This document shows, piece after piece, positions 1-8,990 of a DNA stretch of 64,000 bases. Every line of letters starts with the position of its first letter. Positions within the stretch are counted from its first letter, which is position 1. Source of the DNA: Morganella morganii (GTDB taxonomy: Bacteria; Pseudomonadota; Gammaproteobacteria; Enterobacterales; Enterobacteriaceae); the NCBI RefSeq assembly GCF_019242955.1, contig NZ_CP066129.1, positions 1,984,001 through 2,048,000 on the forward strand, given 5' to 3'. The notes beneath the pieces were generated by a model. It did not search any database. It was not told where the DNA came from and saw nothing but the letters and a program-made list of their open reading frames with translations. Both the position numbers and the translations under genes were made by a program.

Positions 1-641
1 AGCATCTGCTGGAAGGCTACGGGCTGACAGAGTGCTCTCCGCTGGTGGCCGGTAATCCGCATAACCTGAAGAGTTACAGCGGCAGTATCGGTTTCCCGGT
101 GCCGTCCACAGAAATCCGTCTGCTGGATGATGACGGCACGGATGTGCACGAAGGGCAGCCGGGGGAAATGTGGGTCCGGGGTCCTCAGGTCATGAAAGGG
201 TACTGGAATCGCCCGGATGCCACCGCCGAAGTGCTGAAAGATGGCTGGGTTGCTACCGGGGATATCGCACAGTTTGATGAAAATGGTTTTCTGCATATTG
301 TTGATCGCAAAAAAGACATGATTCTGGTTTCCGGCTTCAATGTCTACCCGAATGAAGTTGAAGATGCGGTCATGCTGCATCCGGCTGTGCTGGAGTGTGC
401 CGCTATCGGTGTGGAGAGTGAAAGCTCCGGTGAGGCCGTGAAAATTTTTGTTGTCCGCAAAGATAAATCACTGACAGAAGATGAGCTGCGCCTGCACTGC
501 CGGCGCTATCTGACCGGCTATAAGGTCCCGAAAATCATTGAGTTTCGTGATGAATTACCGAAATCCAATGTGGGCAAAATTCTGCGTCGCGAGCTTCGTG
601 ATGAGGAAAAGCACAAAACGGATGTTCAGCCGGTTGCATGA
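1..641 (+). CDS. fadD: Long-chain acyl-CoA synthetase FadD, C-terminal part (5' end outside window)
   Basis: The reading frame enters from the left edge (first full codon at base 3) and gives about 212 residues of an AMP-forming acyl-CoA synthetase. Visible are the adenylate motif YGLTEC, the WVATGDIA segment and the fatty-acyl-CoA-synthetase signature around [20 protein letters not shown], followed by the C-terminal lid domain with a lysine-rich tail ([10 protein letters not shown]). The family activates exogenous fatty acids to acyl-CoA at the inner membrane, coupling uptake to beta-oxidation. rnd lies immediately downstream in the same orientation, the same order as in E. coli, which supports fadD over other acyl-CoA ligases. 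The start and promoter are not in the window. Confidence 0.93.
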   Translation, partial: HLLEGYGLTECSPLVAGNPHNLKSYSGSIGFPVPSTEIRLLDDDGTDVHEGQPGEMWVRGPQVMKGYWNRPDATAEVLKDGWVATGDIAQFDENGFLHIVDRKKDMILVSGFNVYPNEVEDAVMLHPAVLECAAIGVESESSGEAVKIFVVRKDKSLTEDELRLHCRRYLTGYKVPKIIEFRDELPKSNVGKILRRELRDEEKHKTDVQPVA

Positions 642-659
642 CACGGCATCAGACCGCAG

Positions 660-693
660 AATAATAACGCCGGTATTTACCGGCGTTATTATT
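660..693 (+). terminator. Hairpin terminator after fadD
   Basis: A perfect 16-bp stem (AATAATAACGCCGGTA and its complement) with a two-base loop lies 19 bases after the fadD stop. The 3' arm is T-rich (TTATTATTAT), so it should act as an intrinsic terminator separating fadD from rnd. Confidence 0.75.
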
Positions 694-792
694 ATCAGTC
701 CTGTTGTGACTATTGATTGAATTATCCTGATCTGATGAATTATTCTGTATCACATCACTTAACCATGTCGTTAAAGACTAAGAGAAGTCGTT

Positions 793-1938
793 TTGAATTA
801 TCAGTTGATTACCAGCGATACACACCTGGCTGCCTATTGTGCGCAGGTTACAGGCAAACCTTATCTTGCTCTGGACACCGAATTTGTCCGGATCCGGACC
901 TATTATCCGCATCTCGGTCTGGTTCAGCTTTATGACGGGGAGCATCTCGCGCTGGTCGATCCGCTGGGGATCACGGACTGGTCGCCGCTGAAAACATTAC
1001 TGACTGCGCCGGAGATGATCAAATATCTCCATGCCGGCAGTGAGGATATCGAAGTCTTTTTCAACAGTATGGCGTGTGTACCGCAACCGCTGGTGGATAC
1101 CCAGGTACTGGCTGCATTTACCGGTCATCCGCTTTCCTGCGGATTTGCCACGCTGGTGGAAACCTATCTCGGTGTCAGCCTGGATAAAAGTGAGTCCCGG
1201 ACTGACTGGCTGGCGCGTCCGCTGACAGAAAAACAGTGTGAATATGCCGCCGCAGATGTCTTTTACCTGCTGCCGCTGGCTGAAAAACTGACAGAAAAAG
1301 TCCGTGCAGCCGGTTACCTGGCATCAGCGGAAGAAGAGTGTGCGATGATGGCACAGCGCCGTATTGTACAGACTGACCCGGCGGAAGCCTACCGTGATTT
1401 CAGCGGTGCCGCGCAACTGCGTCCTCAGCAGCTGGCCTGTTTACAGAAACTGGCACAATGGCGGCTGGAACAGGCGCGTCAGCGCGATATGGCGGTAAAC
1501 TTTGTGGTGCGTGAAGAGCATCTCTGGAAAGTGGCGCGCTATATGCCATCATCACTGGGTGAGCTGGACGGGCTGGGCCTGACCGGACAGGAAATCCGTT
1601 GTCACGGCAGACGTCTGCTGGCATTAACGGAAGAGAGCCGTGCACTGGATGAGACAGATTATCCGGCACCGGTGGAAAATGTGTCCGATCATCCGTTATA
1701 CCGCAAAACCTTTAAGGCGATTAAAGCGCGTATTAACGAGCTGAGTGATGCGGAACAATTCAGCCCGGAACTGCTGGCATCACGCCGTCAGATCAATCAG
1801 TATCTGAATAAAATGTGGGGATTCAGAACCTCATCCGAAGTGCCGGAGCTGCTGAGCGGCTGGCGTAAACCGTTGCTGGAAAATGCACTGGCAGATGTGG
1901 TTACCGCCGTTGAGGCAGGGGCTGCCTGCGGGGAATAG
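793..1938 (+). CDS. rnd: Ribonuclease D, 381 aa
   Basis: 3'-5' exoribonuclease that trims tRNA and other stable RNA precursors in the cytoplasm. The DEDD exonuclease domain occupies the first ~170 residues (LALDTEFVR carries the first Asp/Glu pair; EYAAADVFYL the DEDDy-type end), followed by tandem HRDC-type domains (LACLQKLAQWR region and the C-terminal ~100 residues). The start codon is TTG, preceded by AGAGAAG and a short T run. E. coli rnd also uses UUG with a U-rich leader that is needed for translation, so this start is preferred although no ATG is close. Length matches the family (about 375 aa). Confidence 0.95.
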   Translation: MNYQLITSDTHLAAYCAQVTGKPYLALDTEFVRIRTYYPHLGLVQLYDGEHLALVDPLGITDWSPLKTLLTAPEMIKYLHAGSEDIEVFFNSMACVPQPLVDTQVLAAFTGHPLSCGFATLVETYLGVSLDKSESRTDWLARPLTEKQCEYAAADVFYLLPLAEKLTEKVRAAGYLASAEEECAMMAQRRIVQTDPAEAYRDFSGAAQLRPQQLACLQKLAQWRLEQARQRDMAVNFVVREEHLWKVARYMPSSLGELDGLGLTGQEIRCHGRRLLALTEESRALDETDYPAPVENVSDHPLYRKTFKAIKARINELSDAEQFSPELLASRRQINQYLNKMWGFRTSSEVPELLSGWRKPLLENALADVVTAVEAGAACGE

Positions 1939-1942
1939 ACAG

Positions 1943-1976
1943 CAAAAAACACGGCGGGATATACCCGCCGTGTTAT
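1943..1976 (-). terminator. Shared terminator between rnd and minE
   Basis: An 11-bp perfect stem (AACACGGCGGG / CCCGCCGTGTT, 5-base loop). The A-run on the + side gives a T-tract on the minus strand, so it reads best as the minCDE terminator, while also sitting just after the convergent rnd stop. Confidence 0.75.
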
Positions 1977-1995
1977 CAGTTACAGTAACGATTCT

Positions 1996-2283
1996 TTATT
2001 TTACCGTCTCGTCTTTCTTCGTGCCTTCTTCGCCCTCAGGCAACGTGACGTTCAGTTCCAGAACAGAAATATCATCGCCTTTCTGCTCAAACTGGACAGA
2101 CAGCATCTCCGGATCGACCTGAACATACTTGCAGATAACTGCCAGTAAGTCGCGTTTCAGATCCGGAAGGTAATTCGGTTCAGATTCACCGCGGCGACGC
2201 TCTGCAACAATGATTTGCAAACGTTCTTTTGCAATATTAGCTGTCGGTTTTTTTCTCGACAGGAAGAAGTCTAACAGCGCCAT
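1996..2283 (-). CDS. minE: Cell division topological specificity factor MinE, 95 aa
   Basis: Stimulates the MinD ATPase and drives pole-to-pole oscillation of MinCD so that FtsZ assembles at mid-cell. The N-terminal membrane-targeting and MinD-binding part ([23 protein letters not shown]) and the C-terminal topological-specificity domain ([23 protein letters not shown]) are intact. It is a little longer than E. coli MinE (88 aa) because of an acidic/Lys tail ([13 protein letters not shown]). It follows minD by 3 bases, as the last gene of the minCDE operon. Confidence 0.97.
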   Translation of the reverse strand: MALLDFFLSRKKPTANIAKERLQIIVAERRRGESEPNYLPDLKRDLLAVICKYVQVDPEMLSVQFEQKGDDISVLELNVTLPEGEEGTKKDETVK

Positions 2284-2286
2284 GGT

Positions 2287-3099
2287 TTACCCCCCGAATA
2301 AGCGTTTTAAGAAACCTTTTTTCTCTTCCTCAATGAAACGGAAAGGACGATCTTCACCCAGAATACGGGCAACGGTATCGTCATACGCCTTACCGGCGTC
2401 AGACTCCTGATCCAGAATAACCGGCTCACCCTGGTTGGATGAACGCAGGACAGACTGATCTTCCGGAATCACACCGATGAGCGGAATGCACAGGATCTCC
2501 AGCACATCTTCCATACTCAGCATATCACCACGGCTGACACGGCCCGGATTATAACGGGTAAGCAGCAGATGCTCTTTAATCGGCTCCTGTCCCTGTTCCG
2601 CACGACGGGATTTGGATGACAGAATCCCGAGAATACGGTCAGAGTCGCGGACAGATGAAACTTCAGGGTTGGTGGTAATGATTGCCTCATCAGCAAAATA
2701 GAGCGCCATCAGTGCGCCGCTCTCAATACCAGCCGGTGAGTCACAGAGGATGAAATCAAAATTCATTTCACCTAACTCATTCAGTACTTTTTCCACGCCT
2801 TCACGGGTCAGTGCATCTTTATCACGGGTCTGCGACGCAGGCAGGATAAATAAATTATCAGTCCGCTTATCTTTGATAAGCGCCTGATTCAGTGTGGCAT
2901 CGCCCTGAATAACGTTCACGAAGTCATACACGACGCGACGCTCACACCCCATGATTAAGTCAAGGTTACGCAGACCGATATCGAAATCGATCACAACGGT
3001 TTTCTTTCCTTTCTGGGCAAGGCCGGTCGCTATGGCCGCGCTGGAAGTGGTTTTGCCTACGCCACCTTTACCTGAAGTAACAACTAAAATGCGTGCCAT
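2287..3099 (-). CDS. minD: Septum site-determining ATPase MinD, 270 aa
   Basis: ParA/Mrp-type P-loop ATPase that binds the inner membrane when ATP-loaded, recruits MinC and is released by MinE. The deviant Walker A (SGKGGVGKTT, residues ~9-18), the switch region DFDIGLRNLDL and the DSPAGIE Walker B segment are all present. The protein ends in the amphipathic membrane-targeting helix (EEEKKGFLKRLFGG). Length and sequence are nearly those of E. coli MinD. It lies between minC (22 bases upstream) and minE. Confidence 0.98.
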   Translation of the reverse strand: MARILVVTSGKGGVGKTTSSAAIATGLAQKGKKTVVIDFDIGLRNLDLIMGCERRVVYDFVNVIQGDATLNQALIKDKRTDNLFILPASQTRDKDALTREGVEKVLNELGEMNFDFILCDSPAGIESGALMALYFADEAIITTNPEVSSVRDSDRILGILSSKSRRAEQGQEPIKEHLLLTRYNPGRVSRGDMLSMEDVLEILCIPLIGVIPEDQSVLRSSNQGEPVILDQESDAGKAYDDTVARILGEDRPFRFIEEEKKGFLKRLFGG

Positions 3100-3121
3100 G
3101 GAATTATTCCTTGTTAAAGGT

Positions 3122-3832
3122 CTATATTAGATTGTTGATAGTGAGTTCATTATTAACCAGACTGAGTTTGGCCGCTTTCCCGGCAAATTCGCCCGGGATT
3201 TGATCACTCAGCCAATATTGTCCGGCGATAGAAACCAGTTCCGCATGCAGATGGGTACAGAAAACCTGACTTTCTGTATCGCCTGCCGCGCCGGCTAATA
3301 CGCGTCCGCGCATCAGCCCGTAAATATGAATATTACCGTCTGCAATGAGTTCTGCGCCCGCACTGACATTGGCAGTCACGATAAGATCACTGTTCGGGGC
3401 ATAAATACGCTGCCCGGAGCGGACGGGGACATTAATCAGCCGGGTCTTCCGGCAGGCGGAATCTGCGGCGGCAGGGGATGACACTGCCGGGGTTTCAGGT
3501 TCCGGTATTTCCGGTTCAGCAACACGGGCACTCTTACCCTCATTGAGCAGGGGGAACCCGCTGCGGGTTGCTGCTTTGCGCATTTTCTCATTCTGACAAC
3601 CGCTGATCCCGACAATCCGCAAACCGGCGTCGGTAACGGCACGGCAGATAATTTTCAGGTTCGTGCCGGATGAAATCTGACTGACATTCAGCACCACAGG
3701 GGCATTTTGGAAAAAAGCCGGCGCCTGGCTGACTTTTTCGCGCACAGCCTGTTCAATAATCTGAGGATCTTCATTATTCAGATGAAGAACCGAAAGTGTG
3801 AAGTTACTGCCTTTAAGGTCAATTGGCGACAT
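3122..3832 (-). CDS. minC: Septum site-determining protein MinC, 236 aa
   Basis: Inhibitor of FtsZ polymerisation, delivered to the membrane by MinD. The N-terminal MinC_N domain ([12 protein letters not shown]...[10 protein letters not shown], residues 8-~105) is joined by a variable Pro/Ala-rich linker to the C-terminal beta-helix domain ([36 protein letters not shown]...QYWLSDQIP), which binds MinD. The linker is longer and more Glu/Pro-rich than in E. coli. First gene of the operon, divergent from ycgL. Confidence 0.97.
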   Translation of the reverse strand: MSPIDLKGSNFTLSVLHLNNEDPQIIEQAVREKVSQAPAFFQNAPVVLNVSQISSGTNLKIICRAVTDAGLRIVGISGCQNEKMRKAATRSGFPLLNEGKSARVAEPEIPEPETPAVSSPAAADSACRKTRLINVPVRSGQRIYAPNSDLIVTANVSAGAELIADGNIHIYGLMRGRVLAGAAGDTESQVFCTHLHAELVSIAGQYWLSDQIPGEFAGKAAKLSLVNNELTINNLI

Positions 3833-3991
3833 CTGTCCGACTCAGTATAATTAGCGGCCCGGTATTCAGCCATATATAAATTGCATTGCAGTAACGCAAT
3901 GCCGGGTAACGATATTATCAAAAACAATAGCATGTTATAGTTAGTGCCATTTACTGGCAAGTCACGATTTGATTTAAACGGGATAATTCCA

Positions 3992-4276
3992 ATGTTGTGT
4001 GCAATTTACAGAAGTCCGAACCGCGATCAAACTTATCTGTTCATCGAAAAGAAAGATGATTTTTCCCGTGTACCGGAAGAGTTGCTGAAAAGTTTCGGCA
4101 AGCCGGCCTTCAGCATGCTGATCAACCTTGCAAACCGCGATAAACTGGCCAATGCGGATATTGAAAAAGTGAAGCAGGAACTGATCGCCGCCGGTTATTA
4201 TCTGCAGTTCCCGCCACCGGTGGAAGATCTGCTGTCAGAATACCGGGACACACTGAATATTCAGGATAAATCCTAA
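3992..4276 (+). CDS. ycgL: YcgL family protein, 94 aa
   Basis: Small conserved gammaproteobacterial protein (DUF709/YcgL), of uncertain function, found next to minC across Enterobacterales. Recognised by [29 protein letters not shown] and [15 protein letters not shown] chose the ATG at 3992 (MLCAIYRS) because the conserved part begins there and GGGATAA lies at a suitable distance. An upstream in-frame ATG at 3944 would add 16 poorly conserved residues. It is divergent from minC. Confidence 0.9.
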   Translation: MLCAIYRSPNRDQTYLFIEKKDDFSRVPEELLKSFGKPAFSMLINLANRDKLANADIEKVKQELIAAGYYLQFPPPVEDLLSEYRDTLNIQDKS

Positions 4277-4313
4277 TAAAAATCCCTGCGGAATAAACAG
4301 AAAGGATATCGCT

Positions 4314-5408
4314 ATGCGCCTGACATTATTAAGCGCCGTGATTATTACGGCATCGCTGACGGCATGCAGTGCATCTCAGGACCCGGTATCACCGGCAAAA
4401 TTACTCGCCGCAGAGCCCGCCGCACAGCAGACGACTGCGGCACGTCTGTCCGTGGCGGATTTACAGCGGGAATTTCCGGCTGACTCACGGACAGCAGAAC
4501 AATTCCCGGCGTATGCTGAACAACTGAAAGCGATGGCTCGTCAGGAAGGTATTAAAGAATCCACTCTGACCCGTGCTTTTGAGAATTTTCATTTTATCGA
4601 ACGTGTTATAACGTCTGATAAAAACCAGCCGGAGAAAAAAGTCACGCTGGATGATTATCTGTCCCGTCGTGTCACCCGCGGCGCTGTCAGTGCCGCAGTA
4701 AAACAGCATGATGCCAATGCGGCGCTGTTATCCGGTATCAGTCAGCGTTACGGCGTACCACAGGAATATATTGTTTCTCTGTGGGGGCTGGAAAGCGGTT
4801 TCGGCCGTTATCAGGGTAAAGAGGATGTGATCTCGGCTCTGGCAACCCTGGCGTTTGAAGGCCGCCGTGAAGAGATGTTTGTTAAGCAGTTTATCGCGGC
4901 ATTACAGATTATCGACCAGGGGCATATTCCGGCGGATCAGCAGCTGAAAGGCTCCTGGGCCGGCGCTATGGGGCAGAACCAGTTTATGCCGTCCAGCTAT
5001 CTGACTTACGCGGTGGATGGTGACGGCGACGGTATGGTCGATATCTGGAATAACAAAGCGGATGTATTTGCCTCCACTGCCAATTATCTGGCTGCAGAAG
5101 GCTGGATAAAAGGGCTGCCGTGGGGATATGAAGTGTCTGTTCCTGCCGGGTTTGACCGCAGCATTGAAGGTACAAAGAAAAACCAGAGCAAAACACTGGC
5201 GCAATGGAAAGCACTGGGGGTAACACTCCCGGCACAGGCAAATCTGCCGGAAACTACCCCGATGTGGTTAGTCGTACCGGAAGATAAGCAGGAACGGGTG
5301 TATCTGGTCACGCAAAACTTTATTACCATCATGCACTGGAACCGCTCATATTTCTTCGCTCTCAGCGTTTCGCTGATGGCGGATAATGTCGGCGCGGAAA
5401 TCCGCTGA
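4314..5408 (+). CDS. Lytic murein transglycosylase, MltB family lipoprotein, 364 aa
   Basis: Predicted outer-membrane lipoprotein that cleaves the MurNAc-GlcNAc bond of peptidoglycan with 1,6-anhydro ring formation. A lipoprotein signal peptide ends in the lipobox LTAC (Cys-18). The SLT_2/MltB fold follows, with the catalytic Glu in SLWGLESGFGRYQGK (~Glu-160) and the conserved GAMGQNQFMPSSYLTYAVDGDGDG block. No C-terminal peptidoglycan-binding repeat is seen. It sits 37 bases after ycgL and is followed by ycgM and ycgN, so the four may be co-transcribed. It is a paralogue of MltB rather than clearly MltB itself, so no symbol is given. Confidence 0.9.
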   Translation: MRLTLLSAVIITASLTACSASQDPVSPAKLLAAEPAAQQTTAARLSVADLQREFPADSRTAEQFPAYAEQLKAMARQEGIKESTLTRAFENFHFIERVITSDKNQPEKKVTLDDYLSRRVTRGAVSAAVKQHDANAALLSGISQRYGVPQEYIVSLWGLESGFGRYQGKEDVISALATLAFEGRREEMFVKQFIAALQIIDQGHIPADQQLKGSWAGAMGQNQFMPSSYLTYAVDGDGDGMVDIWNNKADVFASTANYLAAEGWIKGLPWGYEVSVPAGFDRSIEGTKKNQSKTLAQWKALGVTLPAQANLPETTPMWLVVPEDKQERVYLVTQNFITIMHWNRSYFFALSVSLMADNVGAEIR

Positions 5409-5442
5409 TGTCATCAGAATAATAAATTAAAGGGGTAAGACT

Positions 5443-6099
5443 ATGTATCAGCATCGTGACTGGCAGGGGGCTCTCCTGGACTTCCCGGTCGGGAAAGTGG
5501 TATGTGTGGGGCTGAATTATGCAAAGCATGTTGCGGAGATGAAATCACAGGCATCCGCGGAACCCCTTCTTTTTATTAAACCTGAAACGGCACTGTGCGA
5601 CCTGCGTCAGCCGGTCGCCATCCCGAAAGAGTTCGGCGAAGTGCATCATGAAACTGAACTGGCTGTTCTGATCGGTGCGCCGCTGAAACAGGCTAATGAA
5701 GATCGCTGCGCCCGTGCTATTGCCGGGTTTGGTGTTGCGCTGGATTTAACGCTGCGTGATGTGCAGATGAAATTAAAAGCAGCAGGGCAGCCGTGGGAAA
5801 AAAGTAAGGCATTTGACGGCTCTGCGCCGGTATCCGGATTTATTCCGGTCAATGAATTCCCTGATCCGCAGAATGTCACCCTGAGCCTGACTATTAATAA
5901 TGAGTTACGCCAGCAGGGGAATACCCGCGAAATGCTGACACCGGTGATACCACTGATAAGTTATATGTCCCGCTATTTCACGCTGCGTCCGGGGGATATT
6001 ATCCTGACCGGCACACCGGACGGTGTCGGACCACTGGTATCGGGCGATATGCTGAAAATCTCGGTAAATGATCATACGCTGACCACGCGGATTATCTGA
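5443..6099 (+). CDS. ycgM: Fumarylacetoacetate hydrolase-family protein YcgM, 218 aa
   Basis: FAH-fold enzyme of the YcgM/FAHD1 type; relatives act as oxaloacetate decarboxylases or acylpyruvate hydrolases. Visible are the start of the FAH domain ([17 protein letters not shown]), the acidic metal-binding cluster with [11 protein letters not shown], and the C-terminal [16 protein letters not shown] signature. Length equals E. coli YcgM (219 aa). AAAGGGG lies before the ATG. It belongs to the ycgL-ycgN gene string, which is conserved in E. coli next to minC. Confidence 0.92.
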   Translation: MYQHRDWQGALLDFPVGKVVCVGLNYAKHVAEMKSQASAEPLLFIKPETALCDLRQPVAIPKEFGEVHHETELAVLIGAPLKQANEDRCARAIAGFGVALDLTLRDVQMKLKAAGQPWEKSKAFDGSAPVSGFIPVNEFPDPQNVTLSLTINNELRQQGNTREMLTPVIPLISYMSRYFTLRPGDIILTGTPDGVGPLVSGDMLKISVNDHTLTTRII

Positions 6100-6133
6100 A
6101 ACGGTCAGCCACGAAGTTAAAGGAAAAAAGAAT

Positions 6134-6580
6134 ATGTCTCAACCATTCTGGACGGTGAAAACCCTCGATGAAATGAGTGACGAAGAGTGGGAATCACTGT
6201 GTGATGGCTGCGGACAATGCTGTTTGCAGAAACTGATGGACGCAGACACCGATGAAATTTATTTCACCGATGTGGCCTGTAACCAGCTCGATATTAAAAG
6301 CTGTCAGTGCCGTCATTATGAAGATCGTTTCCGTTATGAGCCGGACTGCATCAAACTGACGCGGGAAAACCTGCCGACATTTGACGCCTGGCTGCCGATG
6401 ACCTGCGCTTACCGCCTGGTCATGGAAGGCAAACCGTTATTACCCTGGCACCCGTTAATCAGCGGCTCCAAATCCCTGATGCACCAGAAAGGCATTACCG
6501 TCCGCCATATAGCCGTCACAGAAAGTGTGGTACAGAACTGGGAAGACCATATTCTGAATAAGCCGGAAGGCGGGATCTAA
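6134..6580 (+). CDS. ycgN: YcgN family cysteine-cluster protein, 148 aa
   Basis: Member of the UPF0260/YkgJ-type Zn/Fe-S cluster family with unknown biochemical role. Cysteine motifs are evident: [11 protein letters not shown] near residue 24, then [19 protein letters not shown] and MTCAYRL, suggesting metal coordination. E. coli YcgN is 148-153 aa, the same size. An AAAGGAAAAAAG ribosome-binding region precedes the ATG. Confidence 0.92.
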   Translation: MSQPFWTVKTLDEMSDEEWESLCDGCGQCCLQKLMDADTDEIYFTDVACNQLDIKSCQCRHYEDRFRYEPDCIKLTRENLPTFDAWLPMTCAYRLVMEGKPLLPWHPLISGSKSLMHQKGITVRHIAVTESVVQNWEDHILNKPEGGI

Positions 6581-6764
6581 GTTATACGTCAGCAATGATA
6601 CTGTTCCGGATGAATATATTGTAGTCCGGAACGGTATAATCCGGAATCCGGTTGGTTATTATTCTTAATAAACAGACTATCATCGGCATAGCAGAATAAG
6701 TTATGGAATTCATGCGTAATCCGGGCTATATGTGAGGAGGCAGTAATATATAAATAGAGTTTGT

Positions 6765-7322
6765 ATGGGTATTATTACGCAGGAAAATAAAAAGAAAGAA
6801 ATAAAAGAACCGATGCTGAGACAAATAACGCTCGGTGAAATGGCAATGGCTAAAACTATATTTGGCAGCTCAATGTCCTATAATGTCTGGGTTCATTGTG
6901 ATAGTTATCTTCCGTTCGGTATGCAGCCGGATAATGTAGCAATGGCTCCTAATGGGGATATTTATTTTAGAGAACGTCTCTACAGACATGATTTTTCAGA
7001 AGAACGAGTTGAATTCAAACATCTTTTTATGCATGAGCTTACTCATGTATGGCAGCATCAGAATGGGATGTGGGTCAGAACAAGAGGGCTGTTTAGTAAT
7101 TTTGCCAATTATAGTTATTCACTTAATGCCAAAAGTAAGTTAAGTGATTTCGGCATGGAAGCACAAGCCAATGTGGTTGCTGACTATTTTGTCTTAAAAA
7201 CATTTGGAGTCAGAGAGTTTATCAATGGCATACAGGCAAACTATATTGGATTTAACGGTAAGGTAAATCCGGATACCATCATGGATTTATATCGTTCAAC
7301 GCTGCCGAAAACTATTTTGTAG
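6765..7322 (+). CDS. HExxH putative metalloprotease, probable secreted effector, 185 aa
   Basis: A low-GC gene lying between conserved core genes. It encodes a zincin-like motif MHELTHVWQHQ (His-90, Glu-91, His-94), with a later Glu (GMEAQANVVADYF, ~132) that could be a third zinc ligand. There is no signal peptide and no transmembrane segment. Proteins of this size with HELTHVWQ are often annotated as Rhs/Vgr-related or type VI secretion-associated; that link is from memory of annotations. A small lipoprotein follows 7 bases later, the usual layout of an effector with a periplasmic immunity protein. A strong AGGAGG at 6735-6740 is too far (24 bases) from the ATG, so the true start is uncertain. 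Confidence 0.6.
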   Translation: MGIITQENKKKEIKEPMLRQITLGEMAMAKTIFGSSMSYNVWVHCDSYLPFGMQPDNVAMAPNGDIYFRERLYRHDFSEERVEFKHLFMHELTHVWQHQNGMWVRTRGLFSNFANYSYSLNAKSKLSDFGMEAQANVVADYFVLKTFGVREFINGIQANYIGFNGKVNPDTIMDLYRSTLPKTIL

Positions 7323-7329
7323 GATTGCT

Positions 7330-7752
7330 ATGCACAAATTTATAATTATTCCTTTGGTATTTCTGTTGGGCGGATGCTGGCATGCGAATGACCCAAGACC
7401 ATTAATAGTCAACGGTGACGTCAGTATGAGTGCTGGTAAGTTATGTGTTAAAACCCCAAATACATCTGATGATGAATTTATTACATATATTAATGTATTT
7501 GATTTTAAAGAACAAAAGACCATCGCTGATATAGATTATAGTGCCGGCCCTGTTAAATTAGATGAAAACAAATGTTTACCTGCACCTGATATTCAGTATC
7601 ATGATAATGGAAAGTATGCGTATACGGCTTCAACTGTTTTACAGAAAAAGCAGGCAAAAAAAATTAATCCTCACCGGCGATCGATTGGAGTTACATTTTT
7701 CATTAAAGATATCGACGGTGATAAACAAGCTGTTGATGTTTTAAACAGGTAA
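7330..7752 (+). CDS. Small lipoprotein, candidate immunity protein, 140 aa
   Basis: N-terminal lipoprotein signal (MHKFIIIPLVFLLGGCWH, lipobox LGGC, Cys-17), then a ~120-residue beta-rich periplasmic domain with two Cys (KLCVKT, NKCLPAP) that may form a disulphide. It starts 7 bases after the upstream HExxH protein and shares its low G+C, so the two were probably acquired together. Putative T6SS immunity lipoproteins of this size sit beside effectors in Proteus, Morganella and Providencia. The role is inferred from context and architecture only. Confidence 0.6.
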   Translation: MHKFIIIPLVFLLGGCWHANDPRPLIVNGDVSMSAGKLCVKTPNTSDDEFITYINVFDFKEQKTIADIDYSAGPVKLDENKCLPAPDIQYHDNGKYAYTASTVLQKKQAKKINPHRRSIGVTFFIKDIDGDKQAVDVLNR

Positions 7753-7758
7753 TTTATG

Positions 7759-7797
7759 CAAAACCACCGGACTTAACAAATCCGGTGGTTTTCATTT
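7759..7797 (+). terminator. Intrinsic terminator after the lipoprotein gene
   Basis: Stem AAAACCACCGGA / TCCGGTGGTTTT with an 8-base loop followed by CATTTT. It closes the two-gene unit and, with A-rich flanks, may also serve the convergent iron-uptake operon. Confidence 0.8.
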
Positions 7798-7830
7798 TCA
7801 CGACATATTCACGACATTATTCACTGCTTA

Positions 7831-8604
7831 TTATTTTGTACTGACAACCGCAATATACCTCAGTCTGTCGCGGTTCTGCCGGAAGTGGCGGAACATCTGT
7901 AAAAACTGCGGGCGGTTCTCTTTTTTCAGGGCGTTGCGGATAATTTTCAGGGTACCGGAAAGACCCTCATCGTGCAGCATGCCTTTGGGGGTCATCAGTG
8001 TCATCGCGCCTTCAGAACGGATCACATCACGGAAACCGGCATTGAGAAACAGTGCCAGCCAGTCATCACTCAGCATCGGCTGTGCTTTGACATGAATGGC
8101 AGCCTGCATATCCTGTGTGACACACTCATCCTCCCGGCGTTCTGTCAGCGCAATATCGTGGGTCAGCAGCCGTCCGCCGGGTTTCAGCACCCGCAGATAT
8201 TCCTGTAACAGACGGGCTTTGGCTTTATCCGCATACATGGTCAGCATGGCTTCATTGATCACCACATCAAAGTGATTATCCGGGAACGGCAGCTTTGAGG
8301 CATCCGCTTCCTGTACTGTAATGAGATGGGATAAACCGTTATCGAGGATATTTTTCCGGGCATTGGCAAGTGCCTGTTTATCCATATCAATACCGGTAAT
8401 ATGACACTGAAAACGCTGTGCGATTTCAATCGCGGTGGTACCCATGTTACAGGCGATCTCCAGAACACGGCTGTCCGCCTGCAATCCGCTGTGTGTCAGC
8501 AGCCATTCGGTGGCGGTACGGCCTCCCGGACGCAGACGTTTTTTACCCAGACGAGCCAGAAATTTGTGTCCGGCTTCATGGCCGGTGTGTGTGCTTTCCA
8601 TCAT
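7831..8604 (-). CDS. Class I SAM-dependent methyltransferase, 257 aa
   Basis: Rossmann-fold methyltransferase: motif I VLEIACNMGTTAIEIA (residues ~46-61), acidic motif II GIDMDK, motif III EADASKLPFPDNHFDVV, and LRVLKPGGRLLTHD. This most resembles UbiE/MenG-type small-molecule methyltransferases, but the substrate cannot be told. It is the last gene of a five-gene minus-strand operon (binding protein, permease, ATPase, cupin, methyltransferase) and begins directly after the cupin stop. The context suggests action on the imported iron ligand or a derived metabolite; this is inference. Confidence 0.75.
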   Translation of the reverse strand: MMESTHTGHEAGHKFLARLGKKRLRPGGRTATEWLLTHSGLQADSRVLEIACNMGTTAIEIAQRFQCHITGIDMDKQALANARKNILDNGLSHLITVQEADASKLPFPDNHFDVVINEAMLTMYADKAKARLLQEYLRVLKPGGRLLTHDIALTERREDECVTQDMQAAIHVKAQPMLSDDWLALFLNAGFRDVIRSEGAMTLMTPKGMLHDEGLSGTLKIIRNALKKENRPQFLQMFRHFRQNRDRLRYIAVVSTK

Positions 8605-8952
8605 TCAGTCCTGTTTGTTTTCCGGTTCACGTAACATCACCAGCAGCATTTTTGCCTGCTCCGGCGCATCCACGGCATGAGGGATATTGGCCGGCATGCG
8701 GACAATATCTCCGGGTTTTGCTGTTACCGGTTTTCCGGCAATGGTCAGGATCAGTGAGCCTTCAGCAATCATCACAATGGCATCAAACGGGGCGCTGTGT
8801 TCAGAGAGCGCCTGACCTTTATCAAAGGCAAACAGAGTGATATTACCGCCGCCGTTTTTGGCGAGAACCCGGCTGGAAATACCCTGTTCGGTGTAGTTCA
8901 CCAGGTCTGCGATCACTAATGCTTCTGCCGGGGTAATCGTGTTATTGCTCAT
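8605..8952 (-). CDS. Cupin-domain protein, 115 aa
   Basis: A single small beta-barrel cupin. Typical features are the first motif region around GGGNITLFAFDKGQALSEHSAP, and the second motif KPGDIVRMPANIPHAVDAPEQ with its metal-ligand His. Such one-domain cupins may bind metal or small molecules, or act as isomerases or dioxygenases. It lies between the iron ABC transporter ATPase gene and the methyltransferase gene, in the same operon with no gap to the latter. Specific function is unknown. Confidence 0.75.
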   Translation of the reverse strand: MSNNTITPAEALVIADLVNYTEQGISSRVLAKNGGGNITLFAFDKGQALSEHSAPFDAIVMIAEGSLILTIAGKPVTAKPGDIVRMPANIPHAVDAPEQAKMLLVMLREPENKQD

Positions 8953-8990
8953 AATGTGTATCCTTATGGTTAATCAGGTAATAAATAGGT

